The position numbers were made by a program, and so were the translations under genes. A DNA stretch of 64,000 nt. Source: Fibrobacter sp. GTDB lineage: Bacteria; Fibrobacterota; Chitinivibrionia; Chitinivibrionales; Chitinispirillaceae. Shown in pieces: positions 17,871 through 27,424 of the stretch; the stretch's first letter is position 1; every line of letters begins with the position of its first letter. The notes under the pieces are model-generated. The model was not told where the DNA came from. It did no database searches and worked only from the letters and a program-made list of their open reading frames with translations. Location: the NCBI GenBank assembly GCA_012523595.1, contig JAAYIG010000222.1, positions 1-64,000 of the forward strand. The letters run 5' to 3'.

Positions 17871-17886
17871 TTAAGCGAAAAGAAGC
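17854..17886 (-). terminator. Hairpin with T-tract, overlapping a start codon
   Basis: On the minus strand GCTTCTTTTCGC pairs with GCGAAAGAAGC (11 pairs, one bulge) around the loop TTAAAT, and TTTTATA follows. This has the form of an intrinsic terminator for the small membrane-protein gene upstream. The loop also contains the ATG of the HExxH frame, so it could instead hide a start codon. Confidence 0.6.
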
Positions 17887-17934
17887 AAAAAGCAGACCAG
17901 GAGAAATCAAACAGTTCTGTATCTGCACTCTGTC

Positions 17935-18069
17935 TCAGGCGCCATTTATCCTGATTTTTTCCAGATCCAGAAGAGATTCGCTCTCCTTGCCTGATAGAAT
18001 TTTTCCCATCAGAAAAACTGCAGCTATGAAGGCAGAGATCGCCAGCACCAGACGAAAAAAAACTGACAT
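17935..18069 (-). CDS. Small single-span membrane protein
   Basis: The ATG at 18069 follows AAAGGAGGT by eight bases and gives 44 residues. One hydrophobic helix (VFFRLVLAISAFIAAVFLMG) is followed by a charged tail (KESESLLDLEKIRING). It matches no family I know. The strong ribosome site and a terminator-like hairpin 50 bases downstream argue that it is a real gene with its own transcript. Confidence 0.55.
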   Translation of the reverse strand: MSVFFRLVLAISAFIAAVFLMGKILSGKESESLLDLEKIRINGA

Positions 18070-18242
18070 GATAAAGTACCTCCTTTTTTGAGGAAGCTTA
18101 TAATGCTTTTCCATAGTTGTCAAGCAGATTTGAATGAAAAGTCTACTTTTATACAATCTTGTTTTCCCGTTCTCATTTCATTCTCCACATCTATGCCAAC
18201 TATGTTTTATATTTTTTATCAATCGTTTTACCTGAAAAGCCT

Positions 18243-19403
18243 ATGAAAAAAACTCTCCTGTTTCTTATCTGTCTTGCTGCAGTCTGTACTGAAGCCGGTG
18301 TAGGTGAATCTTCAGTTATAACACTTATCTTTCCCTTCGGAGCGCGTTCCTGCGGCATGGGAGAGACCGGAACTGCACTGGCCGATGATGAATCCGCTCT
18401 GTTTTTTAACCCGGCAGGATTGGCAATTCAGAACAGGCGATGGCAGGGAGGAGCTCTCAGCCAGTCCTATGGACCGATTCTTCCAGAACTTAAACAACTC
18501 GATTTGTGGCACCTGACTTTCTCCTCCTGTTACCAACCTTCAAATGTGAATATCGGAGGTTTTGGCGCATTCTGGAACTATATCAACATGGGAGAAAACA
18601 CCATAACTGATCACCTGGGAAACATAAGGGACATAGTTAATAGCTGGGAAGCAGTATGGGCTATGGGCTGGGGATTCAATTTCAAGGAATTTGGGGATAC
18701 CTCCCACAACTACGGAGTAACCTTCAAATATTTATTTTCCGCTCTGGCCCCTGGATATGGTCCTAACGGTGAAGGAACCGCATCCGGATTCTGCTTTGAT
18801 CTGGGATATCTCTATATAAGCAGGTTTGGTTTAAGGTTCGGATTTACCCTTATGAACATGGGCCCCAATGTTTTCTATGTTGACCATGACAACCCTGATC
18901 CCCTGCCCTTCACTGTCAACCTGGCAGCAGGCTATAAAAAGCAGATACTGAAACGCCTTGTAGATCTGGCCTGTGAACTGCGCCTGGATAAGGAACTGGT
19001 GGTTAACAATGGTGACAAACCTGAACCGTTCTGGAAAGCGATGCACACTGACTGGGGAGACGAAAACGCTTCCTACGAATTTCAGGATATTAATATTCAT
19101 CTGGGCTGGGAAGTGGGGTTGATGAACACCGGTTTTTACAGATGTGGTTTAATGCTGGATTTTGCCGGAGAACGGTATGAGTTTACCCAGGGATTTGGAA
19201 TAAATATTATGGATCATCTGCGGTGCGATTTCTACTATATTCATGCCCCGATATACTACATGAGAGACTTCGCGCAGCGCTTTAAGAGAGAAAGTGTGGG
19301 AGCAACCGGCGTGCGACACAGACAGTGGAGATTAAGTTTTACCCTTACAGGTCTTGCAAATTGGAGTGAAAACAACCGGCAGTGGTGGAAAACCTCAGAA
19401 TAG
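18243..19403 (+). CDS. PorV/PorQ-like outer-membrane protein
   Basis: From the ATG at 18243 the protein has 386 residues with a signal peptide (MKKTLLFLICLAAVCTEAG). The start of the mature part, FPFGARSCGMGETGTALADD and ESALFFNPAGL, is the hallmark of the PorV/UPF0164 family: a G-rich N-terminal strand and the NPAGL motif also seen in FadL-type barrels. The rest alternates polar and aromatic residues like a 14-stranded barrel, with long Gly/Tyr-rich loops. PorV is the outer-membrane shuttle that passes cargo of the type IX system to its attachment complex. Several proteins in this window carry tails resembling such cargo. No por core genes are adjacent. Confidence 0.72.
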   Translation: MKKTLLFLICLAAVCTEAGVGESSVITLIFPFGARSCGMGETGTALADDESALFFNPAGLAIQNRRWQGGALSQSYGPILPELKQLDLWHLTFSSCYQPSNVNIGGFGAFWNYINMGENTITDHLGNIRDIVNSWEAVWAMGWGFNFKEFGDTSHNYGVTFKYLFSALAPGYGPNGEGTASGFCFDLGYLYISRFGLRFGFTLMNMGPNVFYVDHDNPDPLPFTVNLAAGYKKQILKRLVDLACELRLDKELVVNNGDKPEPFWKAMHTDWGDENASYEFQDINIHLGWEVGLMNTGFYRCGLMLDFAGERYEFTQGFGINIMDHLRCDFYYIHAPIYYMRDFAQRFKRESVGATGVRHRQWRLSFTLTGLANWSENNRQWWKTSE

Positions 19404-19520
19404 AATACACTTCAGCAACCACACTCCTCTTCACCTCCGCTTCAGGCACGATATTTGCACCATCTATCATTGGCCGGTATGTCTTTTTTCCCGGCCTTTA
19501 AATATCCATGGGAGGTAGTA

Positions 19521-19928
19521 ATGAAATACGTGCAGAAAATCATTGAAACTCATCCTCAAGGCATAAAAGAGCCAAAAAAAGAGGTGCTTATAAACTGCAT
19601 TCAGTCTCTCTTTAACTGCGGCCAGACCTGTGTAACCTGTTCAGATGCCTGTCTGGGGGAGAGAGAGCCGGAGAAATTCAGGGCAGTTATAAGAGCAACC
19701 GCAGACTGTGCAGATATCTGCCTGACAACAGGGAAAGTCCTTTCCCGTTTAAACGATCCTGATTTCACCACAATAAAGTCACAGGTCAATGCCTGCATCG
19801 ATTCTCTGAAAAGATGCGGCACACTATGTAACGAACACAGGATGCACCATGAGCACTGCGGTGTGTGCGCTGATGTCTGCCGGGAGTGCGAAAACTATTG
19901 TTCAGAATATTTGAAGATGCTCTCCTGA
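19521..19928 (+). CDS. Cys-rich four-helix copper-binding protein (DUF326/Csp-like)
   Basis: The protein has 135 residues starting at an ATG preceded by GGGAGGTAGTA. It carries many cysteines spaced along helices: NCIQSLFNCGQTCVTCSDAC, ADCADICLTTG, NACIDSLKRCGTLC and CGVCADVCRECENYC, plus a His-rich turn (HRMHHEHC). This pattern matches the four-helix-bundle copper-storage proteins, in which the Cys line the inside of the bundle and hold many Cu(I) ions. There is no signal peptide, as in cytosolic Csp3-type proteins. A strong terminator follows. Confidence 0.85.
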   Translation: MKYVQKIIETHPQGIKEPKKEVLINCIQSLFNCGQTCVTCSDACLGEREPEKFRAVIRATADCADICLTTGKVLSRLNDPDFTTIKSQVNACIDSLKRCGTLCNEHRMHHEHCGVCADVCRECENYCSEYLKMLS

Positions 19929-19939
19929 GACCATTATGA

Positions 19940-19979
19940 GGCATGTTCTTCCAGAACGGAGAACATGCCGTTAATTTTT
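19940..19979 (+). terminator. Rho-independent terminator after the copper-protein gene
   Basis: A perfect ten-base stem, GGCATGTTCT with AGAACATGCC, encloses a ten-base loop and is followed by GTTAATTTTTA. It lies 12 bases beyond the stop codon of the copper-binding protein, so that gene is probably monocistronic. Confidence 0.85.
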
Positions 19980-20079
19980 ACATATCGTAAACAAAACCGA
20001 GAGTGCTGAAAGTGTAAATCGGTTGGCTTTTAATTAGTACTCAGCGCCAACAAATTAACCCATCTTTTGGGATTTCTTC

Positions 20080-21117
20080 TTAACTTTGCGTCTTCCCTCT
20101 GCGTTCTCTGCATTTACTTCCTATCCTGCCCCTCATCCTTCTTCTGATAAATCCCGCACCGGATAGAAACCCCAGAAATGATAGCGCATACACTGCCAAT
20201 GGCACCCTGGCCAGTTTCATCTGTATACTTCTGTCTCTTGCGCCTTCACCAAACCGGCCTCTTGTACCAGGATCGATATCAAGAGGAGCAAAGAGATTAT
20301 TTGGTTTTTCCGGATCACTTAAACCATCATGCTGCTGTGCCTCGCAGGCGGTCTTTGCAAGGTAGAAATCCAGCAGTGATGGAAAAAACCTGTTCATCCA
20401 TACTGCCAGCAAAGAGTTATTCCCCAGAATAAGATCTCTCCTTCTGTGATGAGCAACCCAGTAGATATTCTCTGATATGAGTTCCGGTTCAAATACAGGC
20501 GGCAGAGGCCTGGGCATCCGGGGCATGTTGTTTTTACACCAGTTGAACTGTGGTGTGTTTACAGCCGGAAGATATATCTCTGTAATCTCCACTTTGCTTC
20601 CCTGATGAATCAATTCGCAGCAAAGAGACTCTGTAAACCCGTGGATTGCGTGTTTTGCCCCGCAGTAAGCTGCCTGAAGCGGGATCGATCTGAATGCCAG
20701 AGCGCTTCCAACCTGCACAATTTTCCCCCTGTTACGGGGAGCCATCCTCTTTAAGGCACACCGGGTGCCATACACAACTCCCAGATACGTAACCTCTGTG
20801 ACCCGACGGAATTCAGAAGGTGTGATATCTTTAAACTCACCAAAAACAGTGGTCATCGCGTTGTTTATCCAGATATCAATATCTCCACAGCTTTTCTCGA
20901 TAAGAACAGATGCCTCCTCAAGCTGTTCCGCATCTGAAACATCGGCCGCAGCAATAACAGCCTCTCCACCAGCTCTTTCAATCTCTCTGGCAGTACTCTC
21001 CAATCCCTTTCTCCCCCGTGCAATTATCCCTATTTTTGCCCCCCTCCTGGCAAAGGCAATTGCAGTTGCCCTCCCTATCCCGGCAGAAGCCCCGGTTATC
21101 ACCACCACTTCAGACAT
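20080..21117 (-). CDS. Short-chain dehydrogenase/reductase with C-terminal membrane segment
   Basis: The protein has 345 residues. It has the classical SDR set: GASAGIGRA cofactor loop at residues 9-17, the NNAM segment near 88, Ser in QVGSALAFRS, and YCGAKHA with catalytic Tyr-Lys near 155. It is longer than the usual 250 residues. The extension contains FEPELISENIYWVAHHRRRD and a hydrophobic helix (VPLAVYALSFLGFLSGAGFI) before a basic tail, suggesting membrane attachment. Several such SDRs act on lipids or sterol-like substrates; the substrate here is unknown. It is divergent from oppA across 208 bases. Confidence 0.85.
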   Translation of the reverse strand: MSEVVVITGASAGIGRATAIAFARRGAKIGIIARGRKGLESTAREIERAGGEAVIAAADVSDAEQLEEASVLIEKSCGDIDIWINNAMTTVFGEFKDITPSEFRRVTEVTYLGVVYGTRCALKRMAPRNRGKIVQVGSALAFRSIPLQAAYCGAKHAIHGFTESLCCELIHQGSKVEITEIYLPAVNTPQFNWCKNNMPRMPRPLPPVFEPELISENIYWVAHHRRRDLILGNNSLLAVWMNRFFPSLLDFYLAKTACEAQQHDGLSDPEKPNNLFAPLDIDPGTRGRFGEGARDRSIQMKLARVPLAVYALSFLGFLSGAGFIRRRMRGRIGSKCRERRGKTQS

Positions 21118-21325
21118 ACTTTTTTATCCCTGGTTTATGTTCTGGTAAAGGGAGAAACCGCTCCCATTTAACCGGTCCACAGTTAAGTATTTCCGTATAG
21201 AGGTCTGCAACAACCATGCCTCAGGACAGGTTAAGCGGTTATAAGTATCTCCCGCAGTAACTGCATGATGTAATTTTCAGTGTCAATACTAACATTTTCC
21301 TTACTGCCGCAAGGAGATCTCTCTG

Positions 21326-22948
21326 ATGAGAAAGTTGATGAAATTTTTTCTTTTTGTCTCCAGTCTTATCCTTTTCTTTTTGTTCTTCAACTGCTCACAG
21401 AAACTCTCCCCGGTAGAAAGTGGTATCCAGACCGGTACTCTTCACTTCGGAAATCAGACCGAGCCCCAGGATCTCGATCCACATATAACCACCGGTGTAC
21501 CGGAGTTCCATATCCTGGGATCACTCTTTGAAGGGCTGGTAAATTTAGACCCCAAAGACCTCTCCCCTCTTCCGGGAGCGGCACGATCCTGGGAAGTATC
21601 CGATGACGGGCTTACGTATACTTTTCATTTAAGAAACGGCGCACGCTGGTCCAACGGCGATCCCCTGAAAGCATCAGACTTTGTTTTCTCTTTTCAGCGA
21701 ATTCTCTCCCCTGCCCTGGGAGCAGAGTATGCCTATATGCTTTACAGCATTAAAAATGCCCGGGATTTTCACACCTCACAAATCTCCGACTTCTCCCTTG
21801 TCGGTGCAAAAGCATCAGATGATTCCACCCTGGTAATAGAGCTTGATAAACCCACCCCCTATTTTCTCTCCCTCACTGCACATCACTCCTTTTTTCCGGT
21901 TAATCCGTCAATTATTCTCAAACATGGAAAAATCGACACCAGAGGAACCCCATGGACCAGACCGAGCAATCTGGTGGGCAATGGCCCCTTTAAGTTGACA
22001 TCATGGGAGATAAACAAGATCGTATCCGTGGAAAAAAATCCCCTGTACTGGGACAGTTCCAGGGTGTCTCTCAACACGATTCATTTCTATCCCATCGAAA
22101 ACAACATGACAGAGGAAAGAGCGTTCCGTACAGGACAGCTCCATATCACCGCCAATCTTCCTCCGCAGAAAATCTCCTGGTACAGGGAAAACCGTCCTGA
22201 AGTACTGCGAATAGATCCGTACCTGGGTACCTATTACTACCTTGTAAACGTAAACAGGAAGCCGCTCGATAATGTAAATGTCAGGCGCGCGCTTTCTCTG
22301 GCAATAGACAGAAAAGCTATTACGGAAAACCTCCTCAAAGGAGGACAAAATCCGGCCACATGTTTTACACCTCCTGAGGCCGGGGGTGGGTACAGATGCG
22401 ATTCCATGGTGATGTTTGACACTACAGAGGCAAAAAGGCTTCTTGCGGAGGCAGGCTATGGCCCAGGCAATCCTCTTCCGCTAATCTCTCTTTTGTATAA
22501 CACATCTGAAACTCATCACATGACTGCGCAGGCAATCCAGCAGATGTGGAAAAAATATCTTGGTATCGATGTCACACTCGTGAATCAGGAATGGAAAGTT
22601 TACCTCTCATCGACTCATGGGAAAAACTACGATATAGCACGCATGGGATGGGTTGGTGATTATGATGACCCCAACTCTTTTCTTGATATGTGGATTACTG
22701 ATGGCGGGAACAACCGTACAGGATGGTCCAATGCTGCATACGACAGTCTTATCGAGCTTGCCTCCCGGACTGCGGACAAGGATTCCAGATTTGCATTCTT
22801 CAGGGAGGCAGAAAAGATCCTCCTCTCCGAGCTTCCGGTCATCCCCCTCTATTTTTATACCAATGTCTACCTCCTGCATCCGTCAGTCAAAGGATGGGAT
22901 CCGAACCTGCTTAACATCCACAACCTCAAATTCATAAGCCTCAAATAG
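21326..22948 (+). CDS. oppA: Oligopeptide ABC transporter substrate-binding lipoprotein
   Basis: This 540-residue protein has a signal peptide ending in the lipobox FFNC, so it is anchored by lipidated Cys23. It follows the SBP_bac_5 (OppA/DppA) pattern: NQTEPQDLDPHITTG at the start of the mature chain, LFEGLVNLD, YTFHLRNGARWSNGDPLKA, and the C-terminal part SNAAYDSLIELA with IPLYFYTNVYLLHPSVKGW. GCAAGGAGAT lies eight bases before the ATG. It would capture oligopeptides in the periplasm for OppBC. It is the first gene of a five-gene operon and is one base apart from oppB. Confidence 0.94.
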   Translation: MRKLMKFFLFVSSLILFFLFFNCSQKLSPVESGIQTGTLHFGNQTEPQDLDPHITTGVPEFHILGSLFEGLVNLDPKDLSPLPGAARSWEVSDDGLTYTFHLRNGARWSNGDPLKASDFVFSFQRILSPALGAEYAYMLYSIKNARDFHTSQISDFSLVGAKASDDSTLVIELDKPTPYFLSLTAHHSFFPVNPSIILKHGKIDTRGTPWTRPSNLVGNGPFKLTSWEINKIVSVEKNPLYWDSSRVSLNTIHFYPIENNMTEERAFRTGQLHITANLPPQKISWYRENRPEVLRIDPYLGTYYYLVNVNRKPLDNVNVRRALSLAIDRKAITENLLKGGQNPATCFTPPEAGGGYRCDSMVMFDTTEAKRLLAEAGYGPGNPLPLISLLYNTSETHHMTAQAIQQMWKKYLGIDVTLVNQEWKVYLSSTHGKNYDIARMGWVGDYDDPNSFLDMWITDGGNNRTGWSNAAYDSLIELASRTADKDSRFAFFREAEKILLSELPVIPLYFYTNVYLLHPSVKGWDPNLLNIHNLKFISLK

Positions 22949-22949
22949 C

Positions 22950-23885
22950 ATGATCAAATTCATTCTGCGCAGAATCTTTCTCCAGACACTCCCTGCTCTC
23001 TTTCTGACAGTGACTGTCGCTTTCTTTCTTATCCGTCTTGCGCCGGGAGGACCCTTTTCATCCGAGAAAAACATCTCCCCTGAGGTAATCAAACAGCTAA
23101 ACTCCCATTACGGCCTGGATAAGCCTTTACTGATACAGTATTTTGACTACCTTAAAAATATCTGCAGAGGAGATCTTGGTCCCTCGTTTAAATATCCGGG
23201 ACGAACTGTTGCGGAGCTTATCGCCGAGGGATTTCCGGTTTCTGTGGAACTTGGCACCTATGCGCTTCTCTTTTCACTTCTGGCTGGAATCCTTGCCGGC
23301 CTCCTCGCGGCTTCCAAACCAGGATCCGCAAGAGACTTCGTCTCGATGATTCTCAGCACAAGCGGTATCTGCATTCCCTCCTTTGTACTTGGCCCTTTAC
23401 TTGTGCTTCTGTTCGGATTGAAACTGGGTCTTGTAAATGTCTCCGGATGGAACAGCATGTCAGATCGCCTGCTGCCATCATTTACCCTCGGGATGGTCTA
23501 TGTGGCATACATCGCCCGTCTTACCAGAGCAGGGCTTCTGGAGACAATGGTTCAGGATTATATCCGCACTGCCAGAGCCAAGGGTATCCCCGAAAGAGTG
23601 GTCATGCTAAGGCACGCCCTCCGGGGTGCACTTCTTCCTGTTGTCTCATTTCTGGGTCCCGCAGCAGCAGGCCTTATCACAGGATCGTTCGTTGTGGAGA
23701 CAATCTTCTCCATCCCGGGTCTGGGTCGATTTTTCATCACTGCAGCCTTCAACCGTGACTACACGATGATAATGGGAACTGTGGTGTTTTATGCCGCAGT
23801 GATAATCTTTTTCAATACCATTGTCGATATAACCCTGGCGATTCTTGACCCCAGACTCAGGAGCAGACTCAATGAAAAAACCTGA
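22950..23885 (+). CDS. oppB: Oligopeptide ABC transporter permease OppB
   Basis: This 311-residue inner-membrane permease begins with MIKFILRRIFLQTLPALF, typical of the OppB/DppB start, and has about six transmembrane segments. The cytoplasmic coupling (EAA) loop reads YIRTARAKGIPERVVMLRHALRGALLPV. The segment GLITGSFVVETIFSIPGLGR precedes the last two helices, as in the family. The stop lies within the start region of oppC (14-base overlap). Confidence 0.95.
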   Translation: MIKFILRRIFLQTLPALFLTVTVAFFLIRLAPGGPFSSEKNISPEVIKQLNSHYGLDKPLLIQYFDYLKNICRGDLGPSFKYPGRTVAELIAEGFPVSVELGTYALLFSLLAGILAGLLAASKPGSARDFVSMILSTSGICIPSFVLGPLLVLLFGLKLGLVNVSGWNSMSDRLLPSFTLGMVYVAYIARLTRAGLLETMVQDYIRTARAKGIPERVVMLRHALRGALLPVVSFLGPAAAGLITGSFVVETIFSIPGLGRFFITAAFNRDYTMIMGTVVFYAAVIIFFNTIVDITLAILDPRLRSRLNEKT

Positions 23886-24750
23886 GAAAGTGGAAACTGT
23901 AAACGGAAACTCCCTCTGGAGAGATGCACTCCGCAGGTTTTTGAGAAATAAACCGGCGATGATCGGGTTGATCGTTCTCTCTGTTCTATTGACATTGTGT
24001 ATACTTGCCCCTCTTATCGCCCCTTACTCTGTCGATGCCCAGGACCTCTCTCTTGGAGCCTCTCCTCCCGGCCGCAGCCATTTTTTAGGCAGCGATATTC
24101 TGGGAAGGGATCTTTTCAGCCGCATCCTTTACGGGGGACAAATCTCCTTTGCCGTGGGCCTTTGCGCCACACTGGTATCTGTTCTGATTGGGGTAAGCTG
24201 GGGGGCAATCGCAGGATGGGTCGGGGGACGGACAGATGTTGTCATGATGAGAATAGTGGATATAGCTTACGCCTTTCCCTTTACGATTTTTGTAATCATC
24301 CTGATGGTCTTTTTTGAGCGCAGCCTGCTTCTTCTCTTTGCCGCAATCGGGGCTGTGGAGTGGCTCACCATGGCCAGGATTGTAAGGGGGCAGGTGATGG
24401 CTTTGAAAAACCAGGAGTTTATCGATGCAGCAATCGGGCTTGGACTCTCGAATTTCAGGATTATTACACGTCATATTCTTCCGAATATTACCGGACCGAT
24501 CATAGTGTATGCCACATTGACCATTCCGGCAGTGATGCTTCTTGAGGCGTTTCTGAGTTTTCTGGGTCTGGGTGTTCAGCCGCCCGCCAGTTCATGGGGA
24601 ATTCTGATCCGTGAAGGAGCAGAGTCGATGGAGGAGTATCCATGGCTGCTTATCTTTCCCGGTGCAGTACTCTCGGCCACACTTTTCGCACTGAATTTTA
24701 TCGGGGATGGGCTCCGTGATGCACTTGACCCCCGCTCATCAAAGGAGTAG
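23872..24750 (+). CDS. oppC: Oligopeptide ABC transporter permease OppC
   Basis: The ATG at 23872 (CAGGAG eight bases upstream) gives a 292-residue permease; it lies inside the end of oppB. The order is as expected: a cytoplasmic N-terminus with LRRFLRNKPAMIGL-like residues, first helix, then HFLGSDILGRDLFSRILYGGQIS, which is conserved in OppC, several helices, an EAA loop (EFIDAAIGLGLSNFRIITRHILPNI) and the ending GDGLRDALDPR. It pairs with OppB in the membrane. Confidence 0.95.
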   Translation: MKKPEKVETVNGNSLWRDALRRFLRNKPAMIGLIVLSVLLTLCILAPLIAPYSVDAQDLSLGASPPGRSHFLGSDILGRDLFSRILYGGQISFAVGLCATLVSVLIGVSWGAIAGWVGGRTDVVMMRIVDIAYAFPFTIFVIILMVFFERSLLLLFAAIGAVEWLTMARIVRGQVMALKNQEFIDAAIGLGLSNFRIITRHILPNITGPIIVYATLTIPAVMLLEAFLSFLGLGVQPPASSWGILIREGAESMEEYPWLLIFPGAVLSATLFALNFIGDGLRDALDPRSSKE

Positions 24751-25728
24751 ATGGTGCTGCTCGATGTAAGAAACCTGCGGACATCTTTCAAACTCAGGGG
24801 GACTACTCTGAATGCGGTAAACGGTGTCTCTTTTTCCCTGACAAGAGGAGAGACTCTGGGTATAGTTGGCGAGTCCGGGTCAGGGAAAACAGTTCTCTGC
24901 CATTCAATAATGGGACTTCTTCAGAAACCTCCGGCACATATAAGCGGTTCCGCCATCTTTGGAACTCTGGATCTTGTATCATGCAGTGACAAAGAGATCC
25001 GGAAAGTGAGAGGAGACCGTATAAGCATGATTTTCCAGGATCCCCAGGCAGCATTCAATCCCTACCTGAGGATTTGTGACCAGTTGATCGAGCCGCTGCT
25101 TTATCACAGAAAGCTGAGCCGTAAAAGTGCCATGAACCACGCCCTCTCCATGCTTGACAAGACCGGAATCCCCGACCCTTCGTCACGAATCCGCTCTTAC
25201 CCCCATGAGTTTTCAGGCGGGATGCTCCAGAGAGCGATGATCGCCATGGCTCTTGTAACGCATCCGGAAATTCTTATCGCTGATGAGCCCACGACTGCGC
25301 TGGATGTAACAGTACAGATGCAGATTCTTCAACTGCTGAAAGATCTTCAGAAACAGCTTTCGATGTCTGTCATTTTCATAACCCACAATCTGGGAATAGT
25401 GGCTGGTTTCTGTGACAGGGTGCTTGTGATGTACGCAGGAAGGATTCTGGAGTCGGCACCAGGTGATGAACTCTTTCTTAACACAGCACATCCCTACACA
25501 AAGGCTCTTATCCGCAGTGTGCCCTCTCTGGGAGAGAGCTCCACAGAGCTACTCAGTATCGAGGGAACTCCGCCTGACCTTACAAAAGAGATTATCGGTT
25601 GTCCCTTTGCCCAGAGATGTCCCTGCAGGGCGGAAATCTGCACGGAAGGAGACATGGAGCTTTACCCGGCAGGAGATTCCCATTTCACCTCATGTATTCG
25701 CTTTCTGAAAGGAGAGATAACGCTGTGA
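24751..25728 (+). CDS. oppD: Oligopeptide ABC transporter ATPase OppD
   Basis: This 325-residue ATPase has Walker A GESGSGKT near residue 39, the Q-loop [10 protein letters not shown], the signature [15 protein letters not shown] and Walker [13 protein letters not shown]. The C-terminal region has the Cys-rich oligopeptide extension ([15 protein letters not shown] then C), which in some Opp/Dpp ATPases binds an iron-sulfur cluster. AAAGGAG precedes the ATG and follows oppC immediately. Its last codons overlap the oppF start by four bases. Confidence 0.95.
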   Translation: MVLLDVRNLRTSFKLRGTTLNAVNGVSFSLTRGETLGIVGESGSGKTVLCHSIMGLLQKPPAHISGSAIFGTLDLVSCSDKEIRKVRGDRISMIFQDPQAAFNPYLRICDQLIEPLLYHRKLSRKSAMNHALSMLDKTGIPDPSSRIRSYPHEFSGGMLQRAMIAMALVTHPEILIADEPTTALDVTVQMQILQLLKDLQKQLSMSVIFITHNLGIVAGFCDRVLVMYAGRILESAPGDELFLNTAHPYTKALIRSVPSLGESSTELLSIEGTPPDLTKEIIGCPFAQRCPCRAEICTEGDMELYPAGDSHFTSCIRFLKGEITL

Positions 25729-26690
25729 CAGGAGAAACTCTTCTTGAGGTGAAAAATCTCACCGTTTCTTTTCCATCAGAGAAAAGAGGCATAAAAACAC
25801 TGGCCGTAGACAACGTCTCACTCTGTATTTATAAAGGAGAAACACTGGGACTTGTGGGAGAATCCGGCTGTGGAAAGACCACTCTTGGCAGGGCAGTTTG
25901 CCTTCTGAGAAAAGCTGACAGAGGCAGCATAATCTTTGACAACAAAGATTTTCTGAAACTCAGGGGAGACAAGCTTAAAAAAGAACGCAGACGGATACAG
26001 ATGATATTTCAGAACCCGTATTCATCACTCAACCCCCGCATGACCGTTCTGGATATACTTTCCGAGGCACTTGTTGCTGGTAAGGGTATCCCTCCTGTAG
26101 AGTGCTCAGAGGCAGCCGCCTCTCTTATGAGACAGACCGGACTGGATCCTGCTGTGATCCGCAAATTTCCCCATGAGTTTTCAGGTGGACAGCGTCAGAG
26201 AATCGCCATCGCCAGAGCACTTGCAGCGGGTCCATCGCTTGTTATCGCCGATGAACCTGTGTCCTCACTCGATGTCTCCGTTGCAGCGCAGATTCTTACT
26301 CTTCTGCGCAGATTAAGAGAGAGCATGGGTCTTACAATGCTTTTTATCTCTCACGACCTCTCGATTGTCAGGTATATGTCACAGAGAACCGCGGTGATGT
26401 TCAAGGGAAGAATTGTGGAGAGCGGGAGCACAGATCTTCTCTTCAGAAACCCTGCGCACCCTTACACAAGGATGCTGCTCGATTCTGTTCCAGTCCCGGA
26501 TCCGTCAAAGAAAATTCTCTCCAGATTCTCGGTACCGCAGCATTCAACTTCTCTCATGAGTACAGGCGGCTGTCCGTTCCGTCCCAGGTGTTCAATCTCT
26601 TTTGAGCGATGTGCTCTTGAAGTGCCGGAACTGGCACCGGTTGGCGATGGTCATCTGTGTGCGTGTTTCAGAGCACATGGAGAGGCTTGA
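25725..26690 (+). CDS. oppF: Oligopeptide ABC transporter ATPase OppF
   Basis: I choose the GTG at 25725, which overlaps the oppD stop as GTGA and has GGAG ten bases upstream; this gives 321 residues. Earlier in-frame ATG codons lie inside oppD. Walker A is GESGCGKT, the Q-loop FQNPYSSLNPRMTVL, the signature FSGGQRQRIAIARAL and Walker B LVIADEPVSSLD. The Cys-rich tail (GGCPFRPRCSISFERC) matches OppF. It is the partner ATPase of OppD and ends the operon. Confidence 0.95.
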   Translation: MTGETLLEVKNLTVSFPSEKRGIKTLAVDNVSLCIYKGETLGLVGESGCGKTTLGRAVCLLRKADRGSIIFDNKDFLKLRGDKLKKERRRIQMIFQNPYSSLNPRMTVLDILSEALVAGKGIPPVECSEAAASLMRQTGLDPAVIRKFPHEFSGGQRQRIAIARALAAGPSLVIADEPVSSLDVSVAAQILTLLRRLRESMGLTMLFISHDLSIVRYMSQRTAVMFKGRIVESGSTDLLFRNPAHPYTRMLLDSVPVPDPSKKILSRFSVPQHSTSLMSTGGCPFRPRCSISFERCALEVPELAPVGDGHLCACFRAHGEA

Positions 26691-26742
26691 TTGTCAATTC
26701 ATTTGTAAAGGTCACAAAAAAACACTCTGTTAATTATGGAAA

Positions 26743-27300
26743 TTACAGATCAATCCAGTAGATATTGATAAATTTTTCCATCATGTCGTCAATATGATAA
26801 ACCTGGTTATCCAAGTATTTTTTTGTTTCTGTGAGAATGCCTCCGCATTTTTCTATAGTTCTGGCAGAGGGCAGGTTATCTGAAAAACACCCCAGCATCA
26901 CCTTTTTGATGCCCAGAGATTTTGCGTATAATAATCCCATTCTTAATATTTCTGTTCCGTAACCCTTTTTCCTTTCACATGGACGAACCGAAAAGCCGAT
27001 ATGGCCGCCATACTGAGCTAAAAACTCATTATTCAGATTGTGACGGATATCGATCATCCCCACAATTTTCTGATCATGTTTTCTGACAGCAAAAAAAGTG
27101 GTTGCAGGCACCCAATTGGAATCAGCAGTACTTGATTGCCGGTTTTTTGTGTTAATCTCCAGCCATTGCCCGTATTCCATCTGATCAAACAGTGCGCTTC
27201 CGTTAATGACAGTCTCACCATTTTTTAAAAATTCATCCTTGAAATCATTGGCTGCCGCTTTATGCTCTAAAGCCGGTAACTGTAATTCTAACATATCCAT
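26743..27300 (-). CDS. GNAT-family N-acetyltransferase
   Basis: The 185-residue protein has the acetyl-CoA loop VRPCERKKGYGTEILRMGL near residue 110, the V/I-x-x-x-R/Q-x-x-G-x-G/A type of motif A, after the strand GGHIGFSVRP. The following DNLPSARTIEKCGG is also typical of GNAT enzymes. It resembles the YjbC or RimJ-like groups annotated as acting on small molecules; the substrate is unknown. No strong ribosome site precedes the ATG. A+T content rises around it and in the 120 bases upstream compared with its neighbours. Confidence 0.85.
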   Translation of the reverse strand: MDMLELQLPALEHKAAANDFKDEFLKNGETVINGSALFDQMEYGQWLEINTKNRQSSTADSNWVPATTFFAVRKHDQKIVGMIDIRHNLNNEFLAQYGGHIGFSVRPCERKKGYGTEILRMGLLYAKSLGIKKVMLGCFSDNLPSARTIEKCGGILTETKKYLDNQVYHIDDMMEKFINIYWIDL

Positions 27301-27424
27301 AATGAATTTCTTAATCTTATATCTGATGAACTGGAATACTTATGTAATGAATTTAGTATCTCTTTTTACTATAGTAAATTCATCAATTCTTCTCTAATCA
27401 TCTTAATCAGTCTAATCAGCTTAA

